Shown: positions 42,302 through 52,123, numbered from the stretch's first letter. The stretch: 64,000 nt of DNA from Bradyrhizobium diazoefficiens (GCF_016599855.1 NZ_CP067041.1:6138001-6202000); one strand, 5' to 3'. Notes: a model not told the origin generated them from the letters alone. Numbers and translations are program-made.

Positions 42302-43408
42302 TCAGATCTTCCCGCTGCCGCAAATGCCCTTCAACGCGTGCCACTCCTTGTCCGTCAGAAGCGGCGGGCCGCTGGCGGGGCGGTCTTCTCTGGTCATGCG
42401 CGCGAGGCGATCCTCGGTCAGCGGATGGCTGGCGAGGATCGTGAATCCGCTGCCGCCTTCCTTGCCGGTGATACGGAACATCAGCTCGGCCGCGGGCTTC
42501 GGCGAGCGGCCGAGCTTATGCATGATCTCGATTGCAAAGCTGTCGGCGGCGGTCTCGGCCTCGCGCGAGTAGGAGGCTTCGACCACGCTGCGCGAGGCAA
42601 AGATCACCGCGGACGAGCCGGTGAGGTCGCCGAACAACAGGCCGATCAGGAACGAGGTGCCGCCGTTGTAGATCAGGCCGCGCATGTTGTCGTGATGCTT
42701 GAGATGGCCGAGCTCGTGGGCGAGAATGCCGGCAAGCTCGTCGGGGCTTTCGGCCTTATCGAGCAGCCCGTTCAGCACGTAGACCTTGCCGCCCGGTAGT
42801 GCGAACGCATTCGGCACCGCGGTCGGCAGCACGGCCGCCGTCATGGCATCGTCGTCGAGGCCGGCAGCATCGCGCAGGCGGTTGACCAATTTTGTGAATG
42901 CAGCCTTACCTGCGGTATCTTCGCATACGTTGCGGCCGAAGATGGTTTTCACCTGAACTTCCGAGGCATCGCCGATGCGCCGCTCGATCGGTTTCGGCAC
43001 CAGCGGCGCGAGACGATCGGCAGCGAGCGGCACGCCGAACAGCATGACGCAGACGATGGAGACGGCGGCCGCCATCGACCAGCCGACGATCTTTGCAACA
43101 CCCCGGCGCGTGGTCTGATGCTCGTCGAGACGCACGCAGCGGGAGGCCACGTCCGCCGCCAGCGCAAGGTCGCGGATTTCAAGCCGCGCCAGCGGTGGCG
43201 CAGTGGTACAGGCGAGCCGCAGGACACCGGCCGGACTGTCGGCGCGGCGGATATCGTCATAGGCCCAGAGCACCGGCGTTCCACCCTCCTCGACGATCCC
43301 AAGCGCATCGCCGAGGGCCAGCGAAACCTGGCGCCTGCGGCTTGACACGCCGTCGAAGAAGATCGTCGGCTTTGCGGGCTGTGCCGCCTCAGCGGATGTG
43401 TCGGTCAC
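42302..43408 (-). CDS. M48-family zinc metalloprotease, membrane-anchored
   Basis: The catalytic motif HELGHLKHHDN and the downstream Glu in SREAETAADSFAIE identify an M48 (HtpX/BepA-like) peptidase. A transmembrane segment at about residues 105-128 follows a 100-residue cytoplasmic-looking N-terminus, so the catalytic domain is likely periplasmic, as in quality-control proteases of the envelope. The length is 368 residues. It is 3 bp behind the DUF898 membrane-protein gene, a common pairing in Bradyrhizobium. The N-terminal part has DUF7092-like features (TIFFDGVSSRRRQVSLAL). Confidence 0.92.
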   Translation of the reverse strand: MTDTSAEAAQPAKPTIFFDGVSSRRRQVSLALGDALGIVEEGGTPVLWAYDDIRRADSPAGVLRLACTTAPPLARLEIRDLALAADVASRCVRLDEHQTTRRGVAKIVGWSMAAAVSIVCVMLFGVPLAADRLAPLVPKPIERRIGDASEVQVKTIFGRNVCEDTAGKAAFTKLVNRLRDAAGLDDDAMTAAVLPTAVPNAFALPGGKVYVLNGLLDKAESPDELAGILAHELGHLKHHDNMRGLIYNGGTSFLIGLLFGDLTGSSAVIFASRSVVEASYSREAETAADSFAIEIMHKLGRSPKPAAELMFRITGKEGGSGFTILASHPLTEDRLARMTREDRPASGPPLLTDKEWHALKGICGSGKI

Positions 43409-43411
43409 GAG

Positions 43412-44554
43412 CTAGAATCCTGCGACGTCGAGCCCATCGGCAAAGCCTTCGCCAAGTGCGCTGGCGAGATCGCCGCGCCCCTGCACATCCGCCGCCGCGC
43501 CGATGTCATGCACCTCGAGCGTTTCGAGCGCCTTCAACCAGATATCGTGCTGGAGATACATGCGCATGACGACGTTCAGCGCAAGCGCCAGGGCAAGATA
43601 GCCGATCACCGTCGTCACCAGAAGCGGAATGCTCCGCGCGATCGCGTTGGGGCCTGTGGCCGGCACGCCGGCCGCAGCGAGCAGTCCGGCAGCACCGGCA
43701 ACGTAGAGGCCAAACAGGACGCTCAGCAGCAGCCACCAGCCGATCACCTTCCAGTAGAGGCCGTAGAACGCGTTGTGCGGCAGATCCGAGGACAGGCTGA
43801 CGCCGCCGACGCGGATGCCGTCGAGCCACCAGCGCCATTCACGCGCCTTGAACTCGGCATAGAAGAACGGGGCGAGCGGAAAGATCACGACCGCGATCGG
43901 GCTCAGGAGCCACAGCCACCAGCCGCGCTTGAAGAACTCCCAGCCGTTGCCCTCGAAGTCGCCTTGCAGATCACCGTAATGGGTGTGCTGCATCTTGTAG
44001 CGCTCAAGCGACGCTTCGCGCCATGGCAGCGCCAAGCCAAGAGTGAGGAATACCAGCAAGCCCCACGCCATTGCGCGGAATGAATACGCCCAGCCGGAGC
44101 CGTCCATCCAGAACCGCACGCCGCGCCAGACCGTGCGGGTCAGCCGGTAACGTCGCGCGCGAAAAATCGCGAACTGGCCGAAAGCGTAGAAGGAGATGAA
44201 CAGCGGTGTCGAGGCAAAGCCCTTCCAGCGCTCGAACTCGATGCCGACCAGGAAATAGGCAAGATAGATCGGCACCAGGATCGCGAGCGCGACCAGGAAG
44301 CCGATCAAGAGCTCCTTGCCCCGTCCGGTATATTCGGCGGCGTCGCCGTCGATCACGGTGTTCGACCACAGATGCCGCCGGATGTCGGTGACCAGCCAGA
44401 ACCGGTAGAAGCCGAAAGTGACCAGCTCCAGCATGGCACCCTTGGTGACCATTTTGCGAAACACGGAGCGGTCGCCGGTGAAATCAACCCGCGTCGGCGG
44501 CAGCGGCGGCGGGACCGGTTCGGAGCCGATGGGGGTCCATTGCATGTCGTTCAC
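43412..44554 (-). CDS. YjgN/DUF898 multi-pass membrane protein
   Basis: The GTG at 44554 (VNDMQWTPIG) is chosen because GAGG lies about 8 bases upstream; an ATG three codons later is also possible. The product of about 380 residues has repeated membrane segments and the DUF898 hallmarks FGFYRFWLVTDIRRHLWSNT and RARRYRLTRTVWRGVRFW. Six to eight hydrophobic helices can be seen. The function of YjgN proteins is unknown. It is co-transcribed with the M48 protease, which suggests an envelope-protein quality role. Confidence 0.88.
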   Translation of the reverse strand: MNDMQWTPIGSEPVPPPLPPTRVDFTGDRSVFRKMVTKGAMLELVTFGFYRFWLVTDIRRHLWSNTVIDGDAAEYTGRGKELLIGFLVALAILVPIYLAYFLVGIEFERWKGFASTPLFISFYAFGQFAIFRARRYRLTRTVWRGVRFWMDGSGWAYSFRAMAWGLLVFLTLGLALPWREASLERYKMQHTHYGDLQGDFEGNGWEFFKRGWWLWLLSPIAVVIFPLAPFFYAEFKAREWRWWLDGIRVGGVSLSSDLPHNAFYGLYWKVIGWWLLLSVLFGLYVAGAAGLLAAAGVPATGPNAIARSIPLLVTTVIGYLALALALNVVMRMYLQHDIWLKALETLEVHDIGAAADVQGRGDLASALGEGFADGLDVAGF

Positions 44555-44859
44555 GTCCGCAACCTCAGGATGCTGAAATGATACGATCAAACTATAGATT
44601 AAACGGTTAGTCGATCCCCAAGATCGCCGGGTCGATTTACCTCGATTCCCGTCGATTTCTTGCACCATTCCGCAAACCAACGGCGTGCGGGAGATCACAT
44701 TGACACATCCGCGTGACGGCCGCCCGTCCCCTCTCGCAAAGGTTGGATGTGACAAAACTCTCCCTTGCTCCGGCGCAGACAACCGGCTGTAATTACAAAT
44801 CAAATCCCGCAGCGCAGAATTCATAAAAACGCGCCGGGAGAACGCGAGGGAGAACGGTC
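44555..44859. promoter_or_regulatory. 305-bp divergent promoter region upstream of the first CYP153
   Basis: The region lies between the DUF898 gene (minus) and the first P450 (plus). TGTAATTACA at 44789-44798 is a perfect 10-bp palindrome and may be an operator. GGGAGAA before 44860 is the ribosome site. Confidence 0.4.
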
Positions 44860-46125
44860 ATGCATGGGACCATCGAGAACGCAGCCAAGCTCGACGCTTT
44901 GCGCGAGCGCGCGACGTCGCTGCCGCTGGAGCAGTTCGATCCGGGCGATCCCGAATTGTTCAGGACCGATACGTTCTGGCCCTATTTCGACCGGCTGCGC
45001 CGGGAAGATCCCGTGCACTATTGCAGGGACTCGATGTTCGGGCCGTACTGGTCGGTGACGCGCTACAACGACATCATGGAGATCGAGACGAACCATTCGG
45101 TGTTCTCGTCGGCCTCCTCGCTCGGCGGCATCACCATCCGCGACATCGATCCGGATCTGCGTCGCGAGAGCTTCATCTCGATGGACCCGCCGCGCCATGC
45201 GGCACAGCGCAAGACCGTCGCACCGATGTTCACACCGACGCATCTGGACAATCTCGCGCTCAATATCCGCAAGCGCTCGGCCGAATGCCTTGACCATCTG
45301 CCGCGTGGCGAAGTGTTCGACTGGGTCGACCAGGTCTCGATCGAGCTCACCACGCAGATGCTCGCAGTGCTGTTCGACTTTCCCTGGGAGGACCGCCGCA
45401 AGCTGACGCGCTGGTCGGACATCGCCACCACCATTCCCGGTCCCGGCGGCCTGGTCGCGACTGAAGATGAGCGGCAGATCGAGCTGACGGAATGCGCGCA
45501 GTATTTTGCGCGGCTGTGGAAGGAGCGCATCGAGCAGCCGCCGAAGAGCGATCTGCTCTCGATGATGGCGCATGGCGCCGCCACCCGCGACATGGATGCC
45601 AAGAACTTCCTCGGCAATCTCGTTCTGTTGATCGTCGGCGGCAACGACACCACGCGCAACACCATGTCGGGCTCCCTTCTTGCGCTGAGCCAGCATCCCG
45701 AGCAGTACCGCAAGCTGCGCGAGAACCCCGCGCTGCTCGACAGCTTCGTGCCCGAGGTGATCCGCTGGCAGACGCCGCTGGCGCATATGCGCCGCACCGC
45801 GCTCGCCGATTTCGAGTTCCGCGGCAAGCAGATCAAGAAAGGTGACAAGGTCGTGATGTGGTACGTCTCGGGTAACCGCGACGAGGAGGCGATCGACAAG
45901 CCCTACGACTTCATCATCGACCGTGCCCGCCCGCGCACGCATCTCTCCTTCGGCTTCGGCATCCACCGCTGCGTCGGCTTGCGGCTTGCCGAACTCCAGC
46001 TCAAGATCATCTGGGAAGAGATCCTGAAGCGGTTCGACCATATCGACGTGGTCGGCGAACCGAGGCGGGTGTATTCGAGCTTTGTAAAGGGTTTGGAAAC
46101 GTTGCCGGTCAAGATTGCAGCGTGA
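44860..46125 (+). CDS. CYP153-type cytochrome P450 (first copy)
   Basis: CYP153 enzymes hydroxylate the terminal carbon of alkanes and fatty acids. The 421-residue sequence carries typical motifs: VHYCRDSMFGPYWSV near the start, I-helix VGGNDTTRNTMSG, ExxR in VPEVIRWQTPL and the haem-Cys loop LSFGFGIHRCVGLRLAE at about residue 370. These match CYP153A-type sequences that I recall. No ferredoxin or ferredoxin reductase gene is adjacent, so electron partners are encoded elsewhere. A close relative follows after a repeat element. Confidence 0.93.
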   Translation: MHGTIENAAKLDALRERATSLPLEQFDPGDPELFRTDTFWPYFDRLRREDPVHYCRDSMFGPYWSVTRYNDIMEIETNHSVFSSASSLGGITIRDIDPDLRRESFISMDPPRHAAQRKTVAPMFTPTHLDNLALNIRKRSAECLDHLPRGEVFDWVDQVSIELTTQMLAVLFDFPWEDRRKLTRWSDIATTIPGPGGLVATEDERQIELTECAQYFARLWKERIEQPPKSDLLSMMAHGAATRDMDAKNFLGNLVLLIVGGNDTTRNTMSGSLLALSQHPEQYRKLRENPALLDSFVPEVIRWQTPLAHMRRTALADFEFRGKQIKKGDKVVMWYVSGNRDEEAIDKPYDFIIDRARPRTHLSFGFGIHRCVGLRLAELQLKIIWEEILKRFDHIDVVGEPRRVYSSFVKGLETLPVKIAA

Positions 46126-46157
46126 GATCCGAGCTACACCCACGAGGGCGCTGCGCC

Positions 46158-46276
46158 CCCTCTCCCGCCTGCGGGAGAGGGTTGGGGAGAGGGTATCTCC
46201 GCAACGGGACAATCCCCCAGAGGAGAAAACCCTCACCCGGCGCTACGCGCCGACCTCTCCCGCAAGCGGGAGAGGT
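46158..46276. repeat. Palindromic intergenic repeat between the two P450 genes
   Basis: The same CTCTCCCGCxxGCGGGAGAG arms and the inner TCCGCAACGGGACAATCCCC as at 36529 and 61803. Located between the tandem CYP153 genes, it may attenuate transcription or stabilise mRNA ends. Confidence 0.88.
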
Positions 46277-46302
46277 GATACCGAAACACTGGAGTCACCA
46301 GC

Positions 46303-47577
46303 ATGAACATCCAAGCGCCGGTTAAAGTGGACAAGGCCGAACGCATGCGCAGGGCCCGTGAGGAAGCCTATGCGACGCCGCTGGCGCAATTCCACCCCGG
46401 TGCGCCCAGGCTGTTCCAGGACGATGCGCTGTGGCCGTGGTTCGAGCGGCTGCGCAAGGAAGAGCCGGTGCATTACTGCACCAACGCGCCGATCGAGCCG
46501 TATTGGTCGGTGGTGAAATACAACGACATCATGCATGTCGACACCAATCACGGCCTGTTCTCCTCGGACTCGACGCTCGGCGGCATCTCGATCCGCGACG
46601 TGCCGGAGGGCTACGATTGGCCGAGCTTCATTGCGATGGACCAGCCGCAGCATTCGGCCCAGCGCAAGACCGTGTCGCCGATGTTCACCCCTCAGCATCT
46701 GGACGAGCTCGCAAAGCTGATTCGCCAGCGTTCGCAGACCGTGCTCGACAATTTGCCGCGCAACGAGACCTTCAACTTCGTCGAGCGCGTCTCGATCGAG
46801 CTGACGACGCAGATGCTGGCGACCCTGTTCGACTTCCCCTGGGAAGAGCGGCGCAAGCTGACGCGCTGGTCCGATGTCTCGACCGCGCTGCCCAAGAGCG
46901 GCATCGTGGCATCCGCCGAGCAGCGCCGCCGCGAGATGGACGAGTGCTACGCCTATATGTCGAAGCTGTGGAACGAGCGCGTCAACTCCGCGCCGCGCAA
47001 CGATTTGCTGTCGCTGATGGCCCACAATGACGCCACGCGGCACATGGACCCCGACAACCTCATGGGCAACATCATCCTGCTCATCGTCGGCGGCAACGAC
47101 ACCACACGCAACACCATGACCGGCTCCGTGCTGGCGCTGAACGAGAATCCCGAGCAGTACGACAAGCTCCGCGCCAATCCGGAATTGATCGACAGCATGG
47201 TGCCGGAGGTGATCCGCTGGCAGACCCCTCTGGCGCATATGCGGCGCACCGCGCTTGCCGACACCGAGATCGGCGGCAAACACATTAAGAAGGGCGACCG
47301 CGTCGTGATGTGGTACGTCTCGGGCAACCGCGACGAGGAGATGTTCGAGAAGCCCAACGAGTTCATTATCGACCGCCCGCGGCCGCGCACGCATCTCTCC
47401 TTCGGCTTCGGCATCCACCGCTGCGTCGGCATGCGGCTCGCCGAGCTCCAGCTCAAGATCGTCTGGGAGGAGATGCTGAAGCGCTTCGACCGCATCGAGG
47501 TGGTCGGGGAACCCAAGCGGATCTATTCGAGCTTCATCAAGGGATATGAGTCGCTGCCGGTCAGGATTCCTGGGTAG
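46303..47577 (+). CDS. CYP153-type cytochrome P450 (second copy)
   Basis: The 424-residue product is a paralogue of the preceding P450: VHYCTNAPIEPYWSVVKY, VGGNDTTRNTMTG in the I-helix, VIRWQTPLAHMRRTAL and LSFGFGIHRCVGMRLAE. Residues differ most at the N-terminus and in the loop after DFPWEERRKLTRWSDVS, which may change substrate range. The ATG at 46303 follows directly on the repeat. Tandem CYP153 genes usually give broader chain-length coverage; that is inference here. Confidence 0.93.
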   Translation: MNIQAPVKVDKAERMRRAREEAYATPLAQFHPGAPRLFQDDALWPWFERLRKEEPVHYCTNAPIEPYWSVVKYNDIMHVDTNHGLFSSDSTLGGISIRDVPEGYDWPSFIAMDQPQHSAQRKTVSPMFTPQHLDELAKLIRQRSQTVLDNLPRNETFNFVERVSIELTTQMLATLFDFPWEERRKLTRWSDVSTALPKSGIVASAEQRRREMDECYAYMSKLWNERVNSAPRNDLLSLMAHNDATRHMDPDNLMGNIILLIVGGNDTTRNTMTGSVLALNENPEQYDKLRANPELIDSMVPEVIRWQTPLAHMRRTALADTEIGGKHIKKGDRVVMWYVSGNRDEEMFEKPNEFIIDRPRPRTHLSFGFGIHRCVGMRLAELQLKIVWEEMLKRFDRIEVVGEPKRIYSSFIKGYESLPVRIPG

Positions 47578-47599
47578 GCCGCGCTGCCGCGACATACTC

Positions 47600-47681
47600 C
47601 GTCATTGCGAGCGCAGCGAAGCAATCCAGACTGCCACCGCGGAAGGATTCCTGGATTTGCTTCGCTGCGCTCGCAATGACG
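47600..47681. repeat. Palindromic intergenic repeat, CGTCATTGCGAGC family
   Basis: CGTCATTGCGAGCGCAGCGA and its mirrored arm enclose about 35 bp, as at 37575 and 52043. It lies between the end of the second P450 and the convergent LysR gene. Confidence 0.9.
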
Positions 47682-47829
47682 AGGTCTTGGACGCAGCTGC
47701 CGATTGCACTCGCATTGGCCGGGCGTTGGCACCCCAGATATAAAATTCCGGCATGACAGCTCGCTCAATATGCGAAGGGCCGGCAGCGGGCTTGTGTCCT
47801 AAGTCCCTCTGGGAATTCAGCGCTGGCTA

Positions 47830-48750
47830 TCAAGCCAGCCGGATGTCCCACACGCCTTCCTTGCGGCAGGCGGCGACTTCGTCGCGCAGGAGCGCGGTGA
47901 TGGCGAGCGAGGCTGTCGAGGCCGGGCGGTCGATCGGAGAGGCGAAAATGAGCTCGCGCGTCATCGGCTTGGAGACGAACGCGGTTTCCAGCCGCCCGTC
48001 GGCGACCTCGCCATGGACAGACGATGGCGGCAGCAGCGCAAAGCCGAGGCCCTCCTCGACCAGGCTCGTCAGCACGCGGAACGAATCTGCTTCCAGCTGG
48101 ACGTCGAGCTTGATCTTGCGCTGGGCGGCCGCATGCTCGATCAGCGCGCGGAGGCCGTGCGAATGACTGGGCAGCACCAGCCGCTGCCGCAACAGCCAGC
48201 CGACATCGACACTCTTCTTGCGCGCAAGACCGCAGCCGCGCGGGCCGACCGCGACGATGTTGTCGCGGCCGAGGCTCTCGACGTTGAGATGCAGATCGGC
48301 CGAGCGGCCATAGAGAATGGCGAGATCCATCTCGCCGCGATGCAGCCATTCGACCAGATGCCCGCTGTAGCTTTCGACGATGCGCAGCGAGATGCCGGGA
48401 AACTTTTCGACGCAGCGCCGCGCAAAGCGCGCCGACAGCACGCAGCTCACGGTCGGAACCAGGCCGAGCACGACCTGGCCCGACGGCGGCCCCTTGGCCG
48501 ACTGGATGTCGTCGCGGATCTGGTCAATCTGCCGTACGATGCCGGAGGTGCGCGCGAGCAACAGGCGCCCTGCTTCGGTCAGCACCATGCCGCGGCCGTT
48601 GCGGGTGAACAGCTCGGTGCGCAGCTCGTGTTCCAGCAGCTTGATTTGCCGGCTCAGCGCGGGCTGCGCCACGCGCAACGTGTCGGACGCCTTGGAGAGG
48701 CTGCCGAGCTCCGCCACGCAACTGAAGGTCCTGAGCTGCCGGAAATCCAT
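47830..48750 (-). CDS. LysR-family transcriptional regulator
   Basis: The ATG at 48750 begins MDFRQLRTFSCVAELGSLSK with the winged HTH continuing VAQPALSRQIKLLEHELRTELF, the canonical LysR start; AGGA lies upstream. The effector domain follows to residue 306. The gene is divergent from the acyl-CoA dehydrogenase/CoA-transferase operon, with 125 bp between the starts, so it most likely controls that operon in response to a pathway intermediate. Confidence 0.93.
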   Translation of the reverse strand: MDFRQLRTFSCVAELGSLSKASDTLRVAQPALSRQIKLLEHELRTELFTRNGRGMVLTEAGRLLLARTSGIVRQIDQIRDDIQSAKGPPSGQVVLGLVPTVSCVLSARFARRCVEKFPGISLRIVESYSGHLVEWLHRGEMDLAILYGRSADLHLNVESLGRDNIVAVGPRGCGLARKKSVDVGWLLRQRLVLPSHSHGLRALIEHAAAQRKIKLDVQLEADSFRVLTSLVEEGLGFALLPPSSVHGEVADGRLETAFVSKPMTRELIFASPIDRPASTASLAITALLRDEVAACRKEGVWDIRLA

Positions 48751-48875
48751 GCTTGCCAATCCTGGAAGGCTACTCCATACGCTATAGCAAACGAGCATAG
48801 GGGGCTGGCGATGTTTTCACAACGCCAGAGGATCGGCCGGCGTTATCTTGACTGCCGCACTAAACGGAAAACGCC

Positions 48876-50045
48876 ATGAGTGAAGATCACCACACCGAAG
48901 ATTACGCCGACATCCGCGAAGCCGTCGCAAAGCTCTGCGCACAGTTTCCCGGCGAATACTGGCGCAAGCTCGATCGCGAGATGGCCTACCCCAAAGCTTT
49001 CGTCGACGCGCTGACTGAGGCCGGTTACCTCTCCGTGCTGATCCCCGAGGAATATGGCGGCGCCGGCCTGAAGCTTTCGGCGGCCGCTGCAATCCTGGAA
49101 GAGATCCAGCGTGCGGGATGCAATGGCGGCGGCTGCCACGCCCAGATGTACACGATGGGCACCGTGCTGCGGCACGGCAATGCCGAGCAGAAAGCAAAGT
49201 ACTTGCCGAAGATCGCGAGCGGCGAGTTGCGGCTGCAGGCCTTCGGCGTCACCGAGCCGACCAGCGGCACCGATACCTCCTCGCTGAAGACCTTTGCGCG
49301 CAAGGACGGCAATGACAGCTACATCGTCAACGGCCAGAAGATCTGGACCAGCCGCGCCGAGCATTCCGACCTGATGGTGCTGCTGGCGCGCACCACGCCG
49401 AAGGAGCAAGCCAAGAAGCGCACGGATGGCCTCTCCGTCTTCATCGTCGACATGCGCGAAGCCAAGAACAATGGCCTCGAGATCCGCCCGATCCGCACCA
49501 TGATGAACCACGCCACCACCGAAGTGTTCTTTACCGACATGAAGGTGCCGGCAGAGAATCTGATCGGCGAGGAAGGCAAGGGTTTTCGCTACATCCTCTC
49601 CGGCATGAATGCCGAGCGCATCCTGATCGCCGCCGAATGCGTCGGCGACGCCAAATGGTTCATCGCCAAGGCGACGAACTATGCCAAGGAGCGCAGCGTT
49701 TTCGGCCGGCCGATCGGCCAAAATCAAGGCATCCAGTTCCCGATCGCGAAAGCCTACGCCTCGATGCGCGCGGCCGAACTAATGGTGAAGGAAGCCACGC
49801 GCAAATACGAGGCCGGGCTCGACTGCGGCGCGGAGGCCAACATGGCCAAGATGCTCGCGGCCGATGCGTCCTGGGAGGCAGCGAACGCCTGCATCCAGAC
49901 CCATGGCGGCTTCGGCTTCGCCGAGGAATACGACGTCGAGCGCAAATTCCGCGAGACGCGGCTCTATCAGGTCGCGCCGATCTCGACCAACCTCGTGCTC
50001 TCCTTCGTCGCCGAGCACGTGCTCGGCATGCCCCGCTCGTACTGA
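48876..50045 (+). CDS. Acyl-CoA dehydrogenase
   Basis: FAD enzymes of this family introduce an alpha-beta double bond in acyl-CoA. The 389-residue product has AFGVTEPTSGTDTSSLKTFA (FAD/substrate signature), the middle-domain VNGQKIWTSRAEHSD and the C-terminal SIQTHGGFGFAEEYDVERKFRE-like end, here QTHGGFGFAEEYDVER. It heads an operon with a CoA-transferase, a hotdog dehydratase and, further on, a ThDP decarboxylase. The natural acyl chain is not evident. Confidence 0.93.
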   Translation: MSEDHHTEDYADIREAVAKLCAQFPGEYWRKLDREMAYPKAFVDALTEAGYLSVLIPEEYGGAGLKLSAAAAILEEIQRAGCNGGGCHAQMYTMGTVLRHGNAEQKAKYLPKIASGELRLQAFGVTEPTSGTDTSSLKTFARKDGNDSYIVNGQKIWTSRAEHSDLMVLLARTTPKEQAKKRTDGLSVFIVDMREAKNNGLEIRPIRTMMNHATTEVFFTDMKVPAENLIGEEGKGFRYILSGMNAERILIAAECVGDAKWFIAKATNYAKERSVFGRPIGQNQGIQFPIAKAYASMRAAELMVKEATRKYEAGLDCGAEANMAKMLAADASWEAANACIQTHGGFGFAEEYDVERKFRETRLYQVAPISTNLVLSFVAEHVLGMPRSY

Positions 50046-50055
50046 GGCCGCGATC

Positions 50056-51159
50056 ATGGGAGCATTGGACGGGATCAGGGTGATTGCGGTCGAGCAGGCG
50101 GTGGCGGCGCCGTTCTGCTCCTCGCGGTTGGCGGACGCCGGCGCGGAGGTGATCAAGATCGAGCGGCCCGAAGGCGATTTCGCCCGCGGCTATGACGCGG
50201 CGGCCAAGGGCCAGAGCAGCTACTTTGTGTGGCTCAATCGCGGCAAGCAATCGGCGGTGGTCGATCTCACGACGAAAGAAGGCCGCGCCGAGCTGGAAAG
50301 GCTGATCGCCAGCGCCGACGTGCTTATTCAAAATCTCAAGCCGGGCTCGATGGACAAGCTTGGCTTCTCCCGCGAACGGCTGTTGAAGGACTATCCAAAG
50401 CTGATCTCCTGCACGATCACCGGCTATGGCGACGAGGGCCCCTACGCGCACCGCAAGGCCTATGATCTGCTGATCCAGGCCGAGAGCGGGCTCGCGTCGA
50501 TCACCGGCAATCCCGACGGGGCCTCGCGCGTCGGCATGTCGATCGTCGATGTCGCGACCGGCGCGACCGCGCATGCGGCGATCCTGGAGGCGCTGATCGC
50601 GCGCGGACGCACCGGCAAGGGCGCCGATATCCGCATCTCCATGTTCGACGTGATGGCGGACTGGTGCACCGTGCCGCTGCTCAACGCCGAGGCCGGCAAT
50701 CCGCCGAAGCGGATGGGCCTGCGGCATCCCTCGATCGCCCCCTACGGCGTGTTCACCTCGAAAGACGGCAAGGACATCCTGATCTCGATCCAGAGCGAGC
50801 GCGAGTGGAAGACGCTATGCGCCGAAGTGCTGGACCAGCCGAACCTGCCGGCCGATCCCCGCGTCGCCAACATGGTGGAGCGCGTGCGCAACCGCGATTT
50901 CACCGACAAGACGGTGGCGGACATCTTCGGCAGGATGACGCGCGACGAGCTGCTGAAACGGCTCTCCGATGCCGACATCGCCTTCGCCGAGGTCAATACC
51001 ATGACCGACCTCACCAACCATCCGCATCTGCGCCGCATTGAAGTGGATACGCCGAACGGCCGCGTCAGCTATCCCGCGCCGGCGCCGATCATCGTCGGCG
51101 AGACGCGCAGCTATGGTGCCGTTCCCGGCATCGGCGAAAATCCAAACTCCAAGAAATAA
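50056..51159 (+). CDS. CaiB/BaiF family III CoA-transferase
   Basis: Family III CoA-transferases move CoA between acids. The 367-residue product starts MGALDGIRVIAVEQAVAAPF with the usual FCSSRLADAGAEVIKIERP, the catalytic Asp in AYDLLIQAESGL and the repeated GMSIVDVATG. The ATG at 50056 lies 10 bp after the dehydrogenase stop. With the dehydratase and dehydrogenase it could activate and process a branched or dicarboxylic acid; the exact substrate is unknown. Confidence 0.92.
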   Translation: MGALDGIRVIAVEQAVAAPFCSSRLADAGAEVIKIERPEGDFARGYDAAAKGQSSYFVWLNRGKQSAVVDLTTKEGRAELERLIASADVLIQNLKPGSMDKLGFSRERLLKDYPKLISCTITGYGDEGPYAHRKAYDLLIQAESGLASITGNPDGASRVGMSIVDVATGATAHAAILEALIARGRTGKGADIRISMFDVMADWCTVPLLNAEAGNPPKRMGLRHPSIAPYGVFTSKDGKDILISIQSEREWKTLCAEVLDQPNLPADPRVANMVERVRNRDFTDKTVADIFGRMTRDELLKRLSDADIAFAEVNTMTDLTNHPHLRRIEVDTPNGRVSYPAPAPIIVGETRSYGAVPGIGENPNSKK

Positions 51160-51174
51160 GAAAACCGAGGCGTC

Positions 51175-52023
51175 ATGACCGAGAAGCTCGACATTGATCA
51201 CCTCAGGCTGTGGATCGGCCGCAGCACGGAGGCCACCGACATCGTCACCGCACAGCTCGTCAAAGGCCTGCGCGCGACGCTTTTCCAGGAGATTGGCGAG
51301 CCCAAGACGGGCGACACCGCGCCGTTCACGGTGCACTGGTGTCTGGCGCAGCCAGTGTTTCCGATGTCGATGCTGGGGGCCGACGGCCACCCGACCCGCG
51401 GCGGCTTCCTGCCGCCGGTGCCCTTGCCGCGCCGGATGTGGGCCGGCGGTGAGATCGAATTCCTGCAGCCGCTGCGCGTCGGCGATGAATCGACCCGAAC
51501 CTCGCGCATTGCCGACGTGCAGGTGAAATCAGGATCGACCGGCACGCTGTGCTTCGTCTCGGTCGAGCACACTATCTCCTGCCCACGCGGCGTCGCCATC
51601 CGCGAGCGGCAGGACATCGTCTATCGCGAGATGACGAGCGCGCAGGCGACTGCCAAGCCCCCGCCTCCGCCGCCCAAAGCGCAGCACCGCGAGACGCACG
51701 TGTCCGATCCCGTGCTATTGTTCCGCTATTCCGCACTGACCTTCAACGGCCACCGCATCCATTACGACCGCGACTACGTCACCAAGGTCGAAGGCTATCC
51801 GGGCCTGATCTTCCACGGACCATTACAGGCGGCTTTGATCATCGAGATGGCGGCGAAGCTGCACGGCGGCAAGGCGCCGAAGAAGTTTTCGTATCGCGGC
51901 GTGCAGCCGCTGTTCGAGGGAAGCGAGTTCTCCATCAACGCTAACGAGACCGCTCGTGGCATGGAGCTGTGGACCGCGAATGCGGAGGGGCAGCCGACGA
52001 TGAAGGGGACGGCGGTGTGGTGA
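51175..52023 (+). CDS. MaoC/HTD2-type hotdog acyl-CoA dehydratase
   Basis: The 282-residue protein has a double hotdog layout: an N-terminal FAS1-like dehydratase part (LPPVPLPRRMWAGGEIEFLQ) and a C-terminal MaoC part with RYSALTFNGHRIHYDRDYV and YPGLIFHGPLQAALI, carrying the catalytic Asn-x-x-His-like pair. Relatives include mesaconyl-C4-CoA hydratases. It lies 15 bp after the CoA-transferase, so the three genes form one operon for hydration/dehydration of an acyl-CoA. Confidence 0.87.
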   Translation: MTEKLDIDHLRLWIGRSTEATDIVTAQLVKGLRATLFQEIGEPKTGDTAPFTVHWCLAQPVFPMSMLGADGHPTRGGFLPPVPLPRRMWAGGEIEFLQPLRVGDESTRTSRIADVQVKSGSTGTLCFVSVEHTISCPRGVAIRERQDIVYREMTSAQATAKPPPPPPKAQHRETHVSDPVLLFRYSALTFNGHRIHYDRDYVTKVEGYPGLIFHGPLQAALIIEMAAKLHGGKAPKKFSYRGVQPLFEGSEFSINANETARGMELWTANAEGQPTMKGTAVW

Positions 52024-52042
52024 GCCACCGCTCTCTCCTCAT

Positions 52043-52123
52043 CGTCATTGCGAGCGCAGCGAAGCAATCCAGAATCCCTCCGCGGATAGCAGTCTGGATT
52101 GCTTCGCTGCGCTCGCAATGACG
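52043..52123. repeat. Palindromic intergenic repeat, CGTCATTGCGAGC family
   Basis: CGTCATTGCGAGCGCAGCGA at the left and the mirrored copy at the right, about 30 bp apart. It separates the dehydratase gene from the downstream ThDP decarboxylase, so it may weaken read-through between them. Confidence 0.9.
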
